This document shows positions 44,793 to 56,041 of a DNA stretch of 64,000 bases, piece by piece. This DNA is from Pseudoxanthomonas sp. (GTDB lineage Bacteria > Pseudomonadota > Gammaproteobacteria > Xanthomonadales > Xanthomonadaceae): assembly GCF_002863005.1 (NCBI RefSeq), contig NZ_PKDG01000014.1, positions 80,964 to 144,963 of the forward strand, given 5' to 3'. Every line of letters begins with the position of its first letter. The stretch's first letter is position 1. The position numbers and the translations under genes were made by a program. The notes under the pieces were generated by a model. The model did not search any database, had not been told where the DNA came from, and saw nothing but the letters and a program-made list of their open reading frames with translations.

Positions 44793-45290
44793 TCAGAGTT
44801 CGTCGCGCAGCCGCTGCTTCAGCCGGCTGATCTTGGTGGCGACATTGGTTTCGCTCAGGCCCAGCACGTCGGCCATCTCGCGGTAGCTGTGGTCTTCCAG
44901 GTAGAGCAGCAGCAATGCCCGGTCGAGCGGCGGCTGCGCCTGGATGAAGCGGTACAGCAGGTCGACCTGCTGGCGTCCCTCGTGGTCGTGCGCATGCGGA
45001 TCGGCCACGTCGTGGTGGTCTTCGTTCCATGCCTCGGACGACGGCGCACGCGTGCGGCTCCGCACGCCTGAAATCGCCACGTTCAGCGCGATCCGGTACA
45101 TCCAGGTGGCGAATGGGCGTTGCGGGTCATAGCCGGGCCAGGCGCGCCACAGCTGCGTCGCGATGTCCTGCATCAGTTCGTCGCGGTCGTCCGGATGCCA
45201 GGCGTACGTGCCGGCGACCTTCGCGACGATGCCCCGATGGGCCTGCAGCAGGGTCTGGAAGCCCTCGCGGGCGTCCGTGTCCGTGGTCAT
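44793..45290 (-). CDS. ECF-type RNA polymerase sigma factor
   Basis: 165 residues. Region 2 (about 15-80; DDRDELMQDIATQLWRAWPGYDP, FATWMYRIALNVAISGVR) and region 4 (about 115-160; LDRALLLLYLEDHSYREMADVLGLSETNVATKISRL) are plain. The linker is rich in His and Asp (EDHHDVADPHAHDHEG), unusual for a sigma linker and possibly metal-responsive. The ATG at 45290 was chosen. An upstream start would add a few residues. It is the first gene of a unit with the membrane protein and perhaps the S4 protein. Confidence 0.92.
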   Translation of the reverse strand: MTTDTDAREGFQTLLQAHRGIVAKVAGTYAWHPDDRDELMQDIATQLWRAWPGYDPQRPFATWMYRIALNVAISGVRSRTRAPSSEAWNEDHHDVADPHAHDHEGRQQVDLLYRFIQAQPPLDRALLLLYLEDHSYREMADVLGLSETNVATKISRLKQRLRDEL

Positions 45291-45479
45291 GGCGGGGATC
45301 GATGGCATCCGGGCGAGGGCTCGATTGTGCGGGTCTGCAAGATGATTCGCCGCTGCGGCGGAAACATCACAGCCCCCGTGCACGTGAACGCGCCCGCGTG
45401 CTGCAACGCGACAGGACGCCCTCGAAGGCGCACAATATGCGGCTCGGCGTGCGGCTCCGCGACGCCCCGGAGTGTCCGC

Positions 45480-47378
<1,899 letters not shown>

Positions 47379-47385
47379 CGCCGGC

Positions 47386-47407
47386 CGCCGGCGCGCGGGC
47401 GCCGGCG
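47386..47407 (+). terminator. GC-rich hairpin after deaD, terminator uncertain
   Basis: Perfect 9-bp stem (CGCCGGCGC with GCGCCGGCG, loop GCGG) starting 7 bases after the deaD stop. It has no U-tract, so it may stabilise the 3' end or pause polymerase rather than terminate alone. Confidence 0.35.
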
Positions 47408-47484
47408 GGTGGCACGGAAGTTGCATTTCGTAGACGCAAGCCAGCACACCGGATGTCGGGACGCGGCGACGTACCGGAGTGTCA

Positions 47485-49131
47485 GTGAAGGGGAACAGGG
47501 GACGAATCGGCGGAATCGCGGGGTGGCTGCTGCTGCTCGCGGCCGCGTCGTGCCCGGCGCTGGCGAGCCCCCAGTCCGGCCGCGACTATCTCGTGACCGG
47601 TGCGCCCACGTCCGAACAGGCCCCTCAGCGTCACTGTACGCCCGCCATGCAGGCCGGACTGACCGAACGCGTCGAGATTCCCGCGCCGCCCGGCGGGTGG
47701 TCGGGGGCGCCGCAGGCGGTCAATGTCTTCAACATCTTCGCGGGCGAGGTGCGCGTGCACCATGGCGACCGCGAGATCTGCGGTCGGATGCACGATGCCC
47801 GCACCCGCGATTCGCGCTTCCGCGCCGGCGTCGGCATGGTGGTGGTACCGCCCGCGGGCAATCACGAACCCATCCAGGTCGCCTGGGAAAAGCCGCTGAA
47901 GCCGGGCTGGATTCCCACGGTGCGCATCGGCGCACCCAGCCCGGTGCAGCAGTTCGACACGGCGCGCCTGCTGGTGCGCACCGCCTGCGTGGCCATCGCC
48001 ATCGCGCTGGCCTTCATGGCCCTGATGGGCTTCCTGAGCACGCGCGACCGCGCGTTCTTCGGCTACACGCTGCTGTGCGCGCTGAGCGTACTGGGGCAAT
48101 CGGTGCTGAGCGGACTGAGCGGCTATCCCGAGCCCTGGCTGCCCGTCGATGGGCAGGAAACCCGCTGGCTGGTGGCGTTCTCCTGCGTCGGCTTGCCGAT
48201 CCTGCTGTACGTGATGTGGCTGCTGGTGGGGGGCGCGCGCTTCTGGCCGACCACCACGCGCTGGCTGCCGTGGATCACGGCTGCCCTGTGCGCGATGGGC
48301 ATGGCGACGGCTTGGCTGCCGCCGGCCGGCCTGTCCCGCCTGGCCATGGCGATGGACACCGGATTCGTGGCCGGCTGCGTGGTGGTCTTCGCACTTGGCC
48401 TGGCATCGCTGCGCCGCCACCGCGCCGACGCGACGGCGGCGCTCGCGGCCGTGTTGCCGTTCCTGACCATGGCGGCGATGGACCTGGCCGACAGCTGCCT
48501 GCTGATCGAATACCGGGTGGAGGCCATCCAGCTGTCCATCACCTGGTTCCTGACGGTGAGCGCCTACGTGCTGAACCTGCGCCTGGGACAGCTGCGCCGC
48601 CAGCGCGACGAAATGCGCGCACTGGCCGATACCGATGGGCTGACAGGCTTGCCGAACCGACGCGCCGGCCTGAAGCGGCTGGAACAGCACATGCGCGATG
48701 CGCGCATCGGCGACGGGACGCTGGCCGTGGGCTTCCTGGACATCGACCTGTTCAAGCGGATCAACGACGTGCACGGGCACGAGGCAGGCGACCGCGTGCT
48801 GGTGGCCGTCGCGGCCACGCTCACCTCGGCCGTGCGCGATCCGGCGGACGTGATCCGCATGGGCGGCGAAGAATTCCTGGTGCTGCTGCCGGGTATCGGC
48901 GGTGCGACCGCGCGTGCGCGCCTGGAGACGATGCGCAGTGAGGTGAGCGCCGCGGGCGCGGCGCTGGGCATCGACGGGTTGGTGGTGACCGCCAGCATTG
49001 GCCTGGCGACGCTGGTCACCGAAGACACCGACGCGGCCTCGCTGCTGCGCAGGGCGGACGAGGCCATGTACCGGGCCAAGCGCGCCGGCCGCGATCGCGT
49101 GGTCGATGCCGAACCCGACGTCGCCCACTGA
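47485..49131 (+). CDS. Membrane diguanylate cyclase, 7TM-DISM-like
   Basis: About 548 residues. A signal peptide is followed by a periplasmic beta domain (about 30-150), seven hydrophobic helices (about 155-365), a short helix and a GGDEF domain (about 385-545) with LTGLPNRRAG, GFLDIDLFKRINDVHGHEAGD (parts) and active site RMGGEEF. This is the layout of 7TM-receptor diguanylate cyclases that sense external ligands. No clear RxxD inhibitory site precedes GGEEF. The GTG at 47485 has GGAG at 5 bases. A GTG at 47479 is the alternative. It lies just upstream of a second GGDEF gene. Confidence 0.88.
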   Translation: MKGNRGRIGGIAGWLLLLAAASCPALASPQSGRDYLVTGAPTSEQAPQRHCTPAMQAGLTERVEIPAPPGGWSGAPQAVNVFNIFAGEVRVHHGDREICGRMHDARTRDSRFRAGVGMVVVPPAGNHEPIQVAWEKPLKPGWIPTVRIGAPSPVQQFDTARLLVRTACVAIAIALAFMALMGFLSTRDRAFFGYTLLCALSVLGQSVLSGLSGYPEPWLPVDGQETRWLVAFSCVGLPILLYVMWLLVGGARFWPTTTRWLPWITAALCAMGMATAWLPPAGLSRLAMAMDTGFVAGCVVVFALGLASLRRHRADATAALAAVLPFLTMAAMDLADSCLLIEYRVEAIQLSITWFLTVSAYVLNLRLGQLRRQRDEMRALADTDGLTGLPNRRAGLKRLEQHMRDARIGDGTLAVGFLDIDLFKRINDVHGHEAGDRVLVAVAATLTSAVRDPADVIRMGGEEFLVLLPGIGGATARARLETMRSEVSAAGAALGIDGLVVTASIGLATLVTEDTDAASLLRRADEAMYRAKRAGRDRVVDAEPDVAH

Positions 49132-49274
49132 CGACGACCCCGGGCAACGACCACTGGTCGGCAAGGCGGCTCCTTTTCCTGCGATCCCCCTCAAGCGCAC
49201 CGCGCACGGGCCGATGAACCGTCGCGGAGCGCAGCGTGGATGCCCTTCGTCCGCGTACACCCACAGGAGCAGGA

Positions 49275-51698
49275 GTGGACAACTGGGAAGCCACCGCCTC
49301 GGGCGCGCCTGACGGCCGGCATGACGACCGCGGCCTGCAGCGGCTGCCGGCGCGGGTGGCAGCGCTCATCGTCCTGTTCGCGCTGGGCGCGCTGCTGACC
49401 GCTGCCGTCCTGGAGACGCAGGCGGGCGCCACCGCCTACATCATCGGCGAGAGCCACTGGTCGAAAGCCCACCAGCGTGCGGTGCTGGGACTCTACCGGT
49501 ACGCCAGCCATGGTCGCCCAAGCGACCTGGATGCCGCGCGCGACGCGTTGCGCGTGCCGTTGGGCGATCGTGAGGGCCGCCGGGCGCTGGAACGCGAACC
49601 GATCGATGTCGCGGCCGCCCGTGCGGGCTTCCTGCAGGGCCAGAACGCGCCAGCCGACATCGATCGCCTGATCTGGATGTACCGCGCGCTGGCGCGTGCG
49701 CCTTACTTCCGCGATTCGGTCAGGCTCTGGCGCGAGGCCGAAGTGGAGATCGACCAGTTGGTCGCGCTGGCCGATGCGCTGGAAGCGCGGACGAAGGCGG
49801 GTCCGCTGGATGCGCACGACGTGGCTGCCTACCAGCGGACGCTGCTGGCGATCGACGCGCGCCTGCGCCCGAAGGAACTGGCGTTCTCGCGTTCGTTGGC
49901 GCAAGGCGCGCATTTCATGCGGCGCGCCCTGCTGGCGCTCAGTGCACTGGCGTTCATCGGGCTCTGCGCCTACGCATTGCATGTGATGCGCACGACGCTG
50001 CGCCGCGTGCGCGAAACCGAAAGCGAATTCCGCATCGCCTTCCACCAGTCGGTGGTCGGCATGGTGAAGCTCGACCGCGAAGGACGGTTCACCCAGGCGA
50101 ACGAAGCGCTGGCGCAGATCCTGGGGCGGCCGCTGCAGGAACTGCGTGCGTTGCGCCTGGCGGACGTGCTGCACCCGGACGACCTGGTGGTGGATGCCGC
50201 CGGTGTCATCGACTGGGTGCGATTGCGGGATGCCGGCGAGCGCCGCTTCGTGCGGCCCGGCGGCGAAGTGCGCTGGGTGCGCTGGACGGCATCGGTGGTC
50301 GCCGCCCGCACCGGCCGCAGCGAACGGGTGTTCGTGCTGGCCGAAGACGTCTCCGAAGCGCACGAACTGGCATGCGAGATCGCCCACCAGGCCAGCCACG
50401 ACGAGCTCACGGGCCTCATCAATCGCCGCGAGATCGCACGACGGCTGGGTCTGGCGCTGGGCGGCGTACCGGGCGGGCGGCGGCACACGCTCTGCTTCAT
50501 CGACCTGGACCAGTTCAAGCTGGTCAACGACACCTGCGGCCACGAGGCGGGAGACCGCTTCCTCTGCCAGTTTGCCCATCGCGTGGCCACGCAGCTGCGT
50601 CGCGACGACTGGGTGGGACGCCTGGGGGGCGACGAGTTCGCCGTGCTGCTGCACGACACCGGGCTGGACGAGGCGGAAGCGGCGATGGCGCGCATCCAGG
50701 CCTCGCTCGGCGAGAACGCCTTCCGCTGGAACGGTCGCATGTTCGCCCTCAACTGCAGCATCGGCGTCGCCGAGATCAACGACGATGCCGTCGACGTGGA
50801 CTGGCTGCTGCGCGCCGCCGACGCCGCCTGCTACGTCGCGAAGGAAGAAGGCCGCAACCGCATCCGCTGCTACCGCGACACCGACCCCAGCCTGTCCCGC
50901 CGGCGCCGGGAGCTGGAATGGGTGGCCCATACGCAGCTGGCGATCGCCGAAGAGCGGTTGCTGCTCTACGCGCAGCGGATCGTCGCGCTGGAAGGCGACA
51001 GCGGCTTGCAGTACGAAGTGCTGGTGCGCCTGCGCGATCGCGACGGGACGGTGCATGCGCCCGGGGTGTTCCTGCCGGCGATGGAACGCTACGGCCAGGG
51101 CATGGCGGTCGATCGGTACGTGATCGAGGCGGTGTGCCGCTTCTTCGCGCGGCATCCCGCGAGCCTCGCGCGCGTGGACCTGTGCCATGTCAACGTGTCC
51201 GCGCAGTCCGTCGCCGATCCGGCGTTCCTCGAGTACGTGGGCCAATGGCTGGACCAGCAGCCGGGCGTGGCCCGGCGGTTGTGCTTCGAGATCACCGAGA
51301 CGGCGGTGATCGCCAACCTCGACGACGCTTGCCGGTTCATCGATGCCATGCGCGAACGCGGTTGCCGCATCGCCCTGGACGATTTCGGCAGCGGGTTGTC
51401 GTCCTTTGCCTACCTCAGACGGCTGCCGGTGGACATCCTGAAGATCGACGGCGCCTTCATCCGTGACCTCGCACGGGGCGAATCCGACCTGGCGCTGGTG
51501 CGCTCGATGAGCCAGATGGGTCGGGCGCTGGGCAAGGCCACCGTGGCGGAATGGGTGGAAAGCGAGGCCGTGCTGGCGCAACTGCGCGAAGTGGGCATCG
51601 GCTACGTGCAGGGTTACGCTGTCCATGTCCCTTGCCCGCTCGACGAGTTGATGGCCGGGGACGTGGCCGCCGCCGCGGCGTACGCCGAAACCGCATGA
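49275..51698 (+). CDS. Membrane PAS-GGDEF-EAL protein
   Basis: 807 residues. Two hydrophobic helices (about 30-50 and 215-240) bracket a helical periplasmic sensor. A PAS domain (about 255-370), GGDEF (about 380-535; GGDEF intact in RLGGDEFAVLL) and EAL (about 555-795) follow. The EAL shows EVLVR, HVNVSA, FEITET, DDFGSGLSS, KIDGAFI, AEWVES and QGY, so it keeps most ligands with small deviations (EVL for EAL, AEWVES for AEGVET). It could both make and degrade c-di-GMP. AGGAG before the GTG at 49275 supports this start. Confidence 0.9.
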   Translation: MDNWEATASGAPDGRHDDRGLQRLPARVAALIVLFALGALLTAAVLETQAGATAYIIGESHWSKAHQRAVLGLYRYASHGRPSDLDAARDALRVPLGDREGRRALEREPIDVAAARAGFLQGQNAPADIDRLIWMYRALARAPYFRDSVRLWREAEVEIDQLVALADALEARTKAGPLDAHDVAAYQRTLLAIDARLRPKELAFSRSLAQGAHFMRRALLALSALAFIGLCAYALHVMRTTLRRVRETESEFRIAFHQSVVGMVKLDREGRFTQANEALAQILGRPLQELRALRLADVLHPDDLVVDAAGVIDWVRLRDAGERRFVRPGGEVRWVRWTASVVAARTGRSERVFVLAEDVSEAHELACEIAHQASHDELTGLINRREIARRLGLALGGVPGGRRHTLCFIDLDQFKLVNDTCGHEAGDRFLCQFAHRVATQLRRDDWVGRLGGDEFAVLLHDTGLDEAEAAMARIQASLGENAFRWNGRMFALNCSIGVAEINDDAVDVDWLLRAADAACYVAKEEGRNRIRCYRDTDPSLSRRRRELEWVAHTQLAIAEERLLLYAQRIVALEGDSGLQYEVLVRLRDRDGTVHAPGVFLPAMERYGQGMAVDRYVIEAVCRFFARHPASLARVDLCHVNVSAQSVADPAFLEYVGQWLDQQPGVARRLCFEITETAVIANLDDACRFIDAMRERGCRIALDDFGSGLSSFAYLRRLPVDILKIDGAFIRDLARGESDLALVRSMSQMGRALGKATVAEWVESEAVLAQLREVGIGYVQGYAVHVPCPLDELMAGDVAAAAAYAETA

Positions 51699-51735
51699 TG
51701 CGCACGCCGGGCGGCCGATCCCGGATAATGGACGC

Positions 51736-52455
51736 ATGACCATCCGCCTCAACAAGCACATCGCCGACACCGGCTTCTGTTCCCGCCGCGAGGCCGACCG
51801 CCTGATCGCCGAGCGCCGCGTCACCGTCAATGGCATCGCGGCCGGGGTGGGCGCCGTCGTGGGCGAGGGCGACGAGGTGCGCGTCGATGGCCTGGCGATC
51901 AGGGCGCGCGCGGTGAAGGCCGGCAAGCGGAAGCATGTGTACATCGTGCTGAACAAGCCGGTGGGCGTGACCTGCACCACCGAGTCGTCGGTGAAGGACA
52001 ACATCGTCGACTTCATCGGCCACGAGCAGCGCATCTTCCCGATCGGCCGGCTCGACAAGGATTCCGAAGGCCTGATCCTGCTGACCAGCAACGGGGACAT
52101 CGTCAACCAGATCCTGCGCGCGGAGAACCGCCACGAGAAGGAATACCTGGTGGCGGTGAACAAGCCGGTCACCGACGAGTTCCTGCGCGGCATGGCGCGT
52201 GGCGTGCGCGTGCACGGCCAGATGACGCTGCCGTGCCGGACCAGCCGGATCGCCAAGTTCGGCTTCCGCATCACCCTGACCCAGGGCCTCAACCGGCAGA
52301 TCCGCCTGATGGCGGCCGCGTTCGACTACCGGGTCACGCAACTGCGTCGCGTGCGCATCGACAACGTCAGGCTGGGCGACCTGAAGGTCGGTCGCTGGCG
52401 CAACCTCACCGACCAGGAACTGCGCGGACTGCTGCCGCAGCAGGAAAGCTGGTGA
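51736..52455 (+). CDS. rluF: 23S rRNA pseudouridine(2604) synthase-type enzyme
   Basis: 239 residues. An N-terminal S4 domain (RLNKHIADTGFCSRREADRLI, VTVNG) and a RsuA/RluB/E/F-type catalytic domain with the catalytic Asp in FPIGRLDKDSEGL, then GLNRQIRLMAAAF. The length and the S4 domain match RluF, which isomerises U2604 of 23S rRNA in E. coli. RsuA-class paralogues cannot be fully excluded. It lies 37 bases after the GGDEF-EAL gene, between c-di-GMP genes. Confidence 0.9.
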   Translation: MTIRLNKHIADTGFCSRREADRLIAERRVTVNGIAAGVGAVVGEGDEVRVDGLAIRARAVKAGKRKHVYIVLNKPVGVTCTTESSVKDNIVDFIGHEQRIFPIGRLDKDSEGLILLTSNGDIVNQILRAENRHEKEYLVAVNKPVTDEFLRGMARGVRVHGQMTLPCRTSRIAKFGFRITLTQGLNRQIRLMAAAFDYRVTQLRRVRIDNVRLGDLKVGRWRNLTDQELRGLLPQQESW

Positions 52456-52546
52456 CGCGATAGCGTGACCGCGGTCGCGTCGTGGACGCTGTCCCGCGGC
52501 GACCATCGCGGCATACTGCGCCGGTGTCCCCCCGCGCATTGACGGC

Positions 52547-53620
52547 ATGAGCCCACCGCCGAAGCCCGACAACGAGGAAGCGCGCCTGGCCGCGCTCTAC
52601 AGCTTCGATATCCTGGACAGCGCGCCGGAGCGCGGCTTCGATGATCTGGTGCGCATCGCCGCCGGCATCTGCGGCGTGCCGATGGCGGCGGTCACCCTGA
52701 TCGACCGCGATCGCCAGTGGTTCAAGGCGCAGGTGGGAATCGAGCATCCGAACCCCTCGCGCGAATCCTCGTTCTGCGCGCACGCGATCCTGACGCCCGA
52801 CAGCACGATGGTGGTGCCCGATGCGACCCGGGATACGCGGTTCGCCGACAATCCGCTGGTGACGGCGGAGAACGGCATCCGCTTCTACGCGGGCGCGCCG
52901 CTACTGTCCGGCGATGGCCACGCACTGGGAGCGCTGTGCGTCGTGGACGACCAGCCGCGCGAACTGGAGCCCTACCAGCGCGAGGCGCTCGAGGCGCTTT
53001 CGCGGCAAGTGACGCAACTGCTGGAACTGCGCCGCGTCAGCCGGCAGCTCAGTCACCAGCTGCGCGAGCGGGCCTGGTACGAGCAGCAGATGCAGCTGTA
53101 CCAGGACCAGTTGGAGCAGCAGAACGCCGACCTGTCCGAACAGACCAGGACCGATCCGCTGACCGGCCTGCCCAACCGGCGGGCCTTCACCGCCGCGCTC
53201 GACGCTGCGATGCAGAAGGCAGGGCAGAGCGGCGAGGCGCTCGCCGTCGCGGTGCTCGATGTCGACCACTTCAAGACCGTCAATGACCTGCATGGCCACG
53301 ATGAGGGCGATCGCGTGCTGGTCGCGCTGGCGGACATGTTGAAGGCGCAGGCGGCCGGTCGCGGGCTGGCCGCGCGCCACGGCGGCGAGGAGTTCGTCAT
53401 CCTGATGCCCGGCGCCACGCTGGAGGAAGCGCGCCTGCAATGCGAATTCATGCGCCAGAGCGTGGGCCTGCTGCCGATGGGTCTGCCGATCTCCGTCAGC
53501 ATCGGCCTGGCGGCGCGCCAACGCCAGGACACTGCGGAAACGCTGTTCCGCCGCGCCGACCAAGCGCTCTACGAGGCCAAGCGCAGCGGCCGCGACCGCG
53601 TGGTGGCCGCTGCCGCCTGA
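52547..53620 (+). CDS. GAF-GGDEF diguanylate cyclase
   Basis: 357 residues, soluble. A GAF domain (about 20-160; typical RLAALYSFDILDSAPE and RESFCAHAI-like SSFCAHAIL), a coiled-coil linker (about 165-200; QQMQLYQDQLEQQNADL) and a GGDEF domain (about 205-357) with LTGLPNRR, DVDHFKTVND, HGHDEGD and active site RHGGEEF. GAF domains of this group often sense small molecules or redox. An independent short unit: stop at 53620 and a gap before the stress protein. Confidence 0.92.
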   Translation: MSPPPKPDNEEARLAALYSFDILDSAPERGFDDLVRIAAGICGVPMAAVTLIDRDRQWFKAQVGIEHPNPSRESSFCAHAILTPDSTMVVPDATRDTRFADNPLVTAENGIRFYAGAPLLSGDGHALGALCVVDDQPRELEPYQREALEALSRQVTQLLELRRVSRQLSHQLRERAWYEQQMQLYQDQLEQQNADLSEQTRTDPLTGLPNRRAFTAALDAAMQKAGQSGEALAVAVLDVDHFKTVNDLHGHDEGDRVLVALADMLKAQAAGRGLAARHGGEEFVILMPGATLEEARLQCEFMRQSVGLLPMGLPISVSIGLAARQRQDTAETLFRRADQALYEAKRSGRDRVVAAAA

Positions 53621-53711
53621 GTTGATCGGGATCAATGCGGACTGCGGCGGATCGTCGCATCCTGCCTGCATCGGCGGCGCAGCGTGCGGCCGCCCCCTGC
53701 GGAGCACGACG

Positions 53712-54134
53712 ATGAAGATCCTGTTGGCCGTGGATGGAAGCGAGATCGGCCTGGCGGCCGTCCGGCACCTGGTGGAATTCGGCAAGTCGCTGGCGGAACC
53801 GCCCAGCGTGATCCTGCTGTACGCCGACCCGCCGCTGCTGCGATCGGTCGCGCTCGAACTCGGCAACGACGGCGTCGAGCGCTACCACGCCGAGAACGGC
53901 GCCTATGCCATGAAGAAGGCACGCACGGCGCTCAAGCGCGCCCAACTCCCGTTCGTGGAGAAAATCGTGGTGGGTGAGCCGGCGGAGAGCATCGTCAAGC
54001 AGGCGAAGGCATCGAAGGCGGACATGGTGGTCGTCGGCACGCATGGCCGTGGCGCGCTGAAGCAACTGTTCGTGGGCTCCGTCGCGCTGAAAGTCATCGC
54101 GACCAGTCCGGTGCCCGTGCTGGTCGCGCGCTGA
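53712..54134 (+). CDS. Universal stress protein (UspA family)
   Basis: 140 residues, one Usp domain. It starts MKILLAVDGSE, and its ATP-binding loop reads GTHGRGALKQLFVGSVA (G-2x-G-9x-G/S), so it probably binds ATP. Such proteins are induced by starvation or redox stress. GGAG lies 7 bases before the ATG. It is convergent with the DMT transporter downstream, with 6 bases between stops. Confidence 0.93.
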   Translation: MKILLAVDGSEIGLAAVRHLVEFGKSLAEPPSVILLYADPPLLRSVALELGNDGVERYHAENGAYAMKKARTALKRAQLPFVEKIVVGEPAESIVKQAKASKADMVVVGTHGRGALKQLFVGSVALKVIATSPVPVLVAR

Positions 54135-54140
54135 CGACCG

Positions 54141-55088
54141 TCAGTCGACGATGTTCTTGGCCTCGGAGGTGCCCAGCACCTCCGGGTGCTCGATGCGCTT
54201 CTGACGCTGGGTCAGCGGGTGCAGGAACACCGCGGCCAGGATGATGCCCACGCCCAGGTAGAACAGCGGCGTCAGTTCACGCTGCTCGCCCAGCAGCACG
54301 ATGGCCAGGACGATGGCGTAGACCGGTTCCAGGTTGGTCACCAGTTGCACGCCGTACGCGCTCAGGTGCTTCAGCGCGACCAGCGACAGCGCGAACGGCA
54401 GCAACGTGCAGGCCAGCGACAGGATCACCAGCAGCGCGCCGTCCTTCAGGCCGGGCAGCACGAACAGGTCGCCCGCGAATGCGGGAAACAGCATGGGCAT
54501 CAGCGGGGCGAGCGCGGTCAGCAGCAGGGTGCCGGCGCCCAGTTCCAGGCCGGTGATGGTCAGCGGCTCGCCGTGGTCGATCAGGCGCTTGTTGAGCGGG
54601 CCGAACACGGCCACCAGCAGTGCCGACAGCGCGCCGACGAGCACGCCCAGGCGCATGCCATCGGGAATGCCACCCACGACCAGCGCCACGCCCGGCAGCA
54701 CCGCGATGCCGAACAGCAGTTCGCGCCACGAGAACGGGCGACGCGTCAGCCAGGGCTCGATCACCGAGGTGAAGGCCGGCGCCAGGGCGATGCAGGTCAC
54801 GGCGACCGATGCGTTCGACAATTTGATGGCGCCATAGAACGTCAGCCAGTGCAGCGCCACGATTGCGCCGATGCCGCAGTAAGCCAGTACCAGTTTCGGC
54901 GACATGGCGCGCAGTCCGCGCCAGACGCGCGGCAACAAGGCGAGGGCGGCCACCACGATCAGCATGCGCCACCACACCAGCGGCAGGGCCGACAGGCTGA
55001 TCAGCTTGCCCAGGATGGGGGTGAAGCCCCACAGCAGCACGCACAGGTGGATCTGCAGCTGGGCCTTGGCGGTCGGTGTCATCGGCAT
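54141..55088 (-). CDS. DMT-superfamily EamA transporter
   Basis: 315 residues, about ten transmembrane helices forming two EamA repeats (about 8-145 and 155-300; WGFTPILGKLISL, TNLEPVYAIVLAIVLLGEQ). It is probably an exporter or exchanger of amino acids or metabolites, with the substrate unknown. The ATG at 55088 was chosen, with 55082 as an alternative. The longer frame runs into the divergent Pr6Pr gene region. Confidence 0.9.
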   Translation of the reverse strand: MPMTPTAKAQLQIHLCVLLWGFTPILGKLISLSALPLVWWRMLIVVAALALLPRVWRGLRAMSPKLVLAYCGIGAIVALHWLTFYGAIKLSNASVAVTCIALAPAFTSVIEPWLTRRPFSWRELLFGIAVLPGVALVVGGIPDGMRLGVLVGALSALLVAVFGPLNKRLIDHGEPLTITGLELGAGTLLLTALAPLMPMLFPAFAGDLFVLPGLKDGALLVILSLACTLLPFALSLVALKHLSAYGVQLVTNLEPVYAIVLAIVLLGEQRELTPLFYLGVGIILAAVFLHPLTQRQKRIEHPEVLGTSEAKNIVD

Positions 55089-55189
55089 CCGCGCATTGTC
55101 GCCGAAGCACTGCGCGGCTGGCGATGGGACCACTCCCGGCCGGGCGTCCACCGTGGCAAGCTGGCGACACTGCGGACCGAGGATGACCG

Positions 55190-55846
55190 ATGTCGCCTGC
55201 ACGCCTTCCCGTCGCATCCCGTACCTGCGCCGCCCTGGTGGGGCTGCTGGCCCTGTCGGCGCTGACGCTGCAGTACATCCTTCTCGTGCAGCTGACGCGC
55301 GACACCATCGGGGTGGCGTTGGGAACGCTACGGTTCGTCACGTACTTCACCATCCTCAGCAACATCGCGGTGGCGCTGGTCGCGTTCACCGCGGCCACGG
55401 GGCGTCCGGGTTTCTTCGCGCAGGCCAGCGTGCGCGGTGCGGTCGCGCTCTACATCGGCGTTACCGGCAGCATCTATTTCTTCATCCTGCGCCACCTGTG
55501 GCAGCCGCAGGGCGCGCAATGGTGGGCCGACACCGGCCTGCACTACGCAGTGCCGCTGGCGTACTGGGCGTGGTGGCTGAGCTGCGTGCCGCACGGCGCG
55601 CTGCGCTGGCGCGACGTCGCCGGGTGGCTGCTGTTCCCGCTGGGCTACGTCATTTGGGTGTTCCTGCGCGGCGCGTGGGTGGGCGAGTACCCGTACCCCT
55701 TCATCGACGTGGGCCAGCTGGGCTGGGCACGGGTCGGCGTCAATGCGCTGGGTGTGATGGCCGTGTTCGTCGTGCTGGGATTGGTCGTCGTGGGCCTGGA
55801 CCGGCTGCTCGACCGCCATCGCGAACCCGCCGTGGGAGCGACGTGA
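55190..55846 (+). CDS. Pr6Pr-family membrane protein
   Basis: 218 residues with six hydrophobic helices of the Pr6Pr (FAR-17a/AIG1-like) type: RFVTYFTILSNI, GVTGSIYFFIL, HYAVPLAYWAWWL, YPYPFIDV. Function is unknown. The C-terminus runs into the repeat at 55832, so the last residues (AVGAT) and the TGA stop are encoded by the palindrome. It is divergent from the DMT transporter. Confidence 0.85.
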   Translation: MSPARLPVASRTCAALVGLLALSALTLQYILLVQLTRDTIGVALGTLRFVTYFTILSNIAVALVAFTAATGRPGFFAQASVRGAVALYIGVTGSIYFFILRHLWQPQGAQWWADTGLHYAVPLAYWAWWLSCVPHGALRWRDVAGWLLFPLGYVIWVFLRGAWVGEYPYPFIDVGQLGWARVGVNALGVMAVFVVLGLVVVGLDRLLDRHREPAVGAT

Positions 55847-55954
55847 GTCGCGATTGCGCGTCGTATAGGCCTGGTAGCGACACCTCATGCGCGGTTTGTG
55901 CGGCGCCTGGCGTGTGTTGCAATGGCTGGCTTTCGCGACTCACGTCGCTCCCAC
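55832..55954. repeat. Second GTGGGAGCGACGT palindrome, 22-bp arms
   Basis: Perfect 22-bp inverted repeat (55832-55853 and 55933-55954) around a 79-base centre. Arms differ from the 9199 copy at one base, giving ACGTGAGT instead of ACGTAAGT. The left arm encodes the end and stop codon of the Pr6Pr gene. It lies before the MFS gene. Confidence 0.88.
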
Positions 55955-56041
55955 AACGATGTATGCCGCTGCCGATGGACGGCTAAAGAGCGGCATGCGA
56001 TGTTCGCGCGCCACGACCGTACCGCCCTCCAGGACTTCCGC

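Noticed and set aside
49191..52292. 1033-residue minus-strand open frame
   Set aside because: Antisense to the PAS-GGDEF-EAL gene and rluF; His/Gln/Arg-rich composition, no motifs.
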